A stretch of DNA of 64,000 nucleotides from Manihot esculenta (Eukaryota > Streptophyta > Magnoliopsida > Malpighiales > Euphorbiaceae), in the NCBI RefSeq assembly GCF_001659605.2, contig NC_035165.2, positions 11,218,445 through 11,282,444 of the forward strand. The letters are read 5' to 3'. Below are positions 62,576 to 64,000 of this stretch, piece by piece (position 1 is the stretch's first letter; each line of letters starts with the position of its first letter). The translations under genes were made by a program, and so were the position numbers. Below the pieces are notes generated by a model. That model did no database searches. It was given only the letters and a program-made list of their open reading frames with translations, and was not told where the DNA came from.

Positions 62576-63904
62576 TGTAATACCCGGCTCGAGTCCAGCC
62601 TCGGGATTCCTGTAGTCTGGTGGAATCTCGGGTGTTGGAACCCTCGAGAAGGGTCATACATATGTTTTCTGAGGTATTTTGACTTGTTTTAAGGTTTTAA
62701 GTATAAAGGAAAATGATTTTTGAAAGAAAAGCATTAAGGGAGAAATGCAACGGTTCGGCCGCCGAAGGTCACTTTCGGCCGCCGAACATTGCAGGGTTTC
62801 GGATTCACGTTCGGCTGCCGAAGGTGGTCTGGCCAGCCACCTATAAAAGGGCCAAGGGTCGGTGGAAGGAGGATATTTCTCCTCCACTTGCAGCCAGAGG
62901 TGAGTTCCAGCCTCTCCCACGTTGACTTTCATGTTTTTCATGTTTTTCACCCAATCTTTCAAGAGTTTTAAGAGTTTTGGTGTGTTTTGAAGGTTTTGAG
63001 CAAAAATAGCAAGTTTTGAAGTTTGGAGCTTTGGAAGAGGTTTTCTTCATATCTCCACATTAGGATCACTTGATCTCTTGTTTGGAAGAGGTAAGTCAAG
63101 ATCCAGATCAATATGCTATAGGGTGAGTGCATTAGTGTACACGACTATGACGCATTGCATCTATCCTTGTACTTGGCATGGCGTCTTGTATATTGCTGCT
63201 ATGAGACGGTATGGACATAGTGAGGATTCAATAGCCCTCGGAGGAAAGACCTGGAACAGCCCTACGGGGACCAGGCACATGGTACTTTGGTACCCCAGAT
63301 GAGATGCAGTCCTGAGAGCTCCTTTGTGGGCTGGACACAGATAGAGGGAGTTTTGATCCGTCCTGCTGAGATGATGTGATTACTTGTGATGTGATACATT
63401 CCATGAGAGCATGTTTTATCACCTGTTATGTTATTACTGTTCTACTCACTGGGCTATAGTAGCTCATCCCTCTCCCCTAACTTCAGTCTTGCAGGTTCAG
63501 AGATTAGAGGGAAGTCAGCAGGGTACAGGAAGAGTACTTTGTGTAATAGCTAGTGTGGACATGTTCATGTACAAAGATAATGTATAGTGTGTAGCTTTGT
63601 GCTTGCCTTATAAGAGTTGTAATCCCTTGTTGTAGACACATGACCAGTTTATGTATGTTTCTTTTCTTGGTAATGAATATGAGAAAATCAGGCTTAACAT
63701 TTTGAGTTGATAGACCAGAAAGAGTGCATGCACAGGTTAAGCCCTGGAGGAAAGCAAAGTTTTAATGATTTGACAGCAAATGTATGATCATGTATGGGAT
63801 TGCACAGGTACACAGACAGTATAGCAGGCTTACTACGGGTCCCGGCGACCTTAAGTCGATCTGGATCCTAGTGCCAGTAGCAGTTCGGTTTCCGGGCGGT
63901 TACA
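62576..63904 (+). mobile_element. Solo LTR of the G2 subfamily, shortened (1329 bases)
   Basis: tgtaatacccggctcgagtcc...ttccgggcggttaca with target duplication agtca (62571-62575, 63905-63909). About 800 bases shorter than the G2 3' LTR: the palindrome-rich middle is missing after about 63095 and only one minisatellite-like unit (gacctggaac...gaccaggcac) remains at 63248-63276. TATA at 62841-62850. Absent from copy A. Confidence 0.93.
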
Positions 63905-64000
63905 AGTCAGGTCCAAGATCTTGTCTGAAAAAAACTAATCTGAGTGATATAGTAATGCATTGACAAGTTTTTAGGCTCTCTCTAGCACCAACCAGCCCTA

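Larger units (their letters stand above)
55388..64000. repeat. Segmental tandem duplication, copy B (cut by window edge)
   Basis: Starts at tcccaattccctgac and follows A to the window end, where base 64000 corresponds to about 55012 of A. Private insertions in B: solo LTRs at 59998-62269 and 62576-63904. Small indels and scattered substitutions separate A and B, so the duplication is not very recent. Confidence 0.93.

Overview
The window is plant nuclear DNA, most likely from a eudicot. It carries spliced genes with GT-AG introns, very AT-rich intergenic DNA and several layers of Ty3/gypsy, hAT and LINE-type elements. The three host genes recognised are a reversibly glycosylated polypeptide / UDP-arabinopyranose mutase, a CRABS CLAW-type YABBY factor and a miR156-targeted SBP-box (SPL) factor. 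Gene content and elements would suit a woody Malpighiales species such as a Euphorbiaceae, but that is inference.

Layout. 1-946: the 5' part of a LINE ORF1 (minus), cut by the window edge. 1857-4209: RGP/UAM gene, four exons (plus). 4210-9030: AT-rich DNA with a diverged repeat pair. 9038-10430: decayed gypsy gag with primer site and LTR (minus). 12887-14477: CRC-like YABBY gene (plus). 15190-39545: one nested transposon block. 39506-41130: tandemly duplicated LINE-like debris. 43618-46703: SPL gene (minus). 47914-64000: two direct copies of a ~7.5 kb segment, the second cut by the window edge, each with private insertions.

The nested block resolves in layers. An old minus-strand gypsy copy (OG) supplies RT, RNase H and integrase fragments at 39305-39545, 27395-27543, 26803-27332 and 15496-16712. 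A ~10.1 kb, nearly intact chromodomain gypsy element (G1, 16713-26797) sits in its RNase H region with a 5-bp target duplication. A decayed hAT element (27552-39296) sits in its RT region with an 8-bp target duplication. A plus-strand relative of G1 (G2, 28049-35689) lies inside the hAT. Three solo LTRs of the same superfamily of LTRs (49362-50992, 59998-62269, 62576-63904), each with a 5-bp target duplication, lie in the duplicated segment. The order of insertion can therefore be read directly.

I found no sign of a new biochemical system. The most interesting points are the fine structure of the LTR family (GCC-box-like palindrome arrays, variable LTR minisatellites, a hairpin next to the polypurine tract), the recent G1 copy whose chromodomain is cut off by one amber codon, the G2 5'LTR-gag fusion, the segmental duplication starting in the SPL upstream region, and an apparent 28-bp frameshifting duplication in SPL exon 1.
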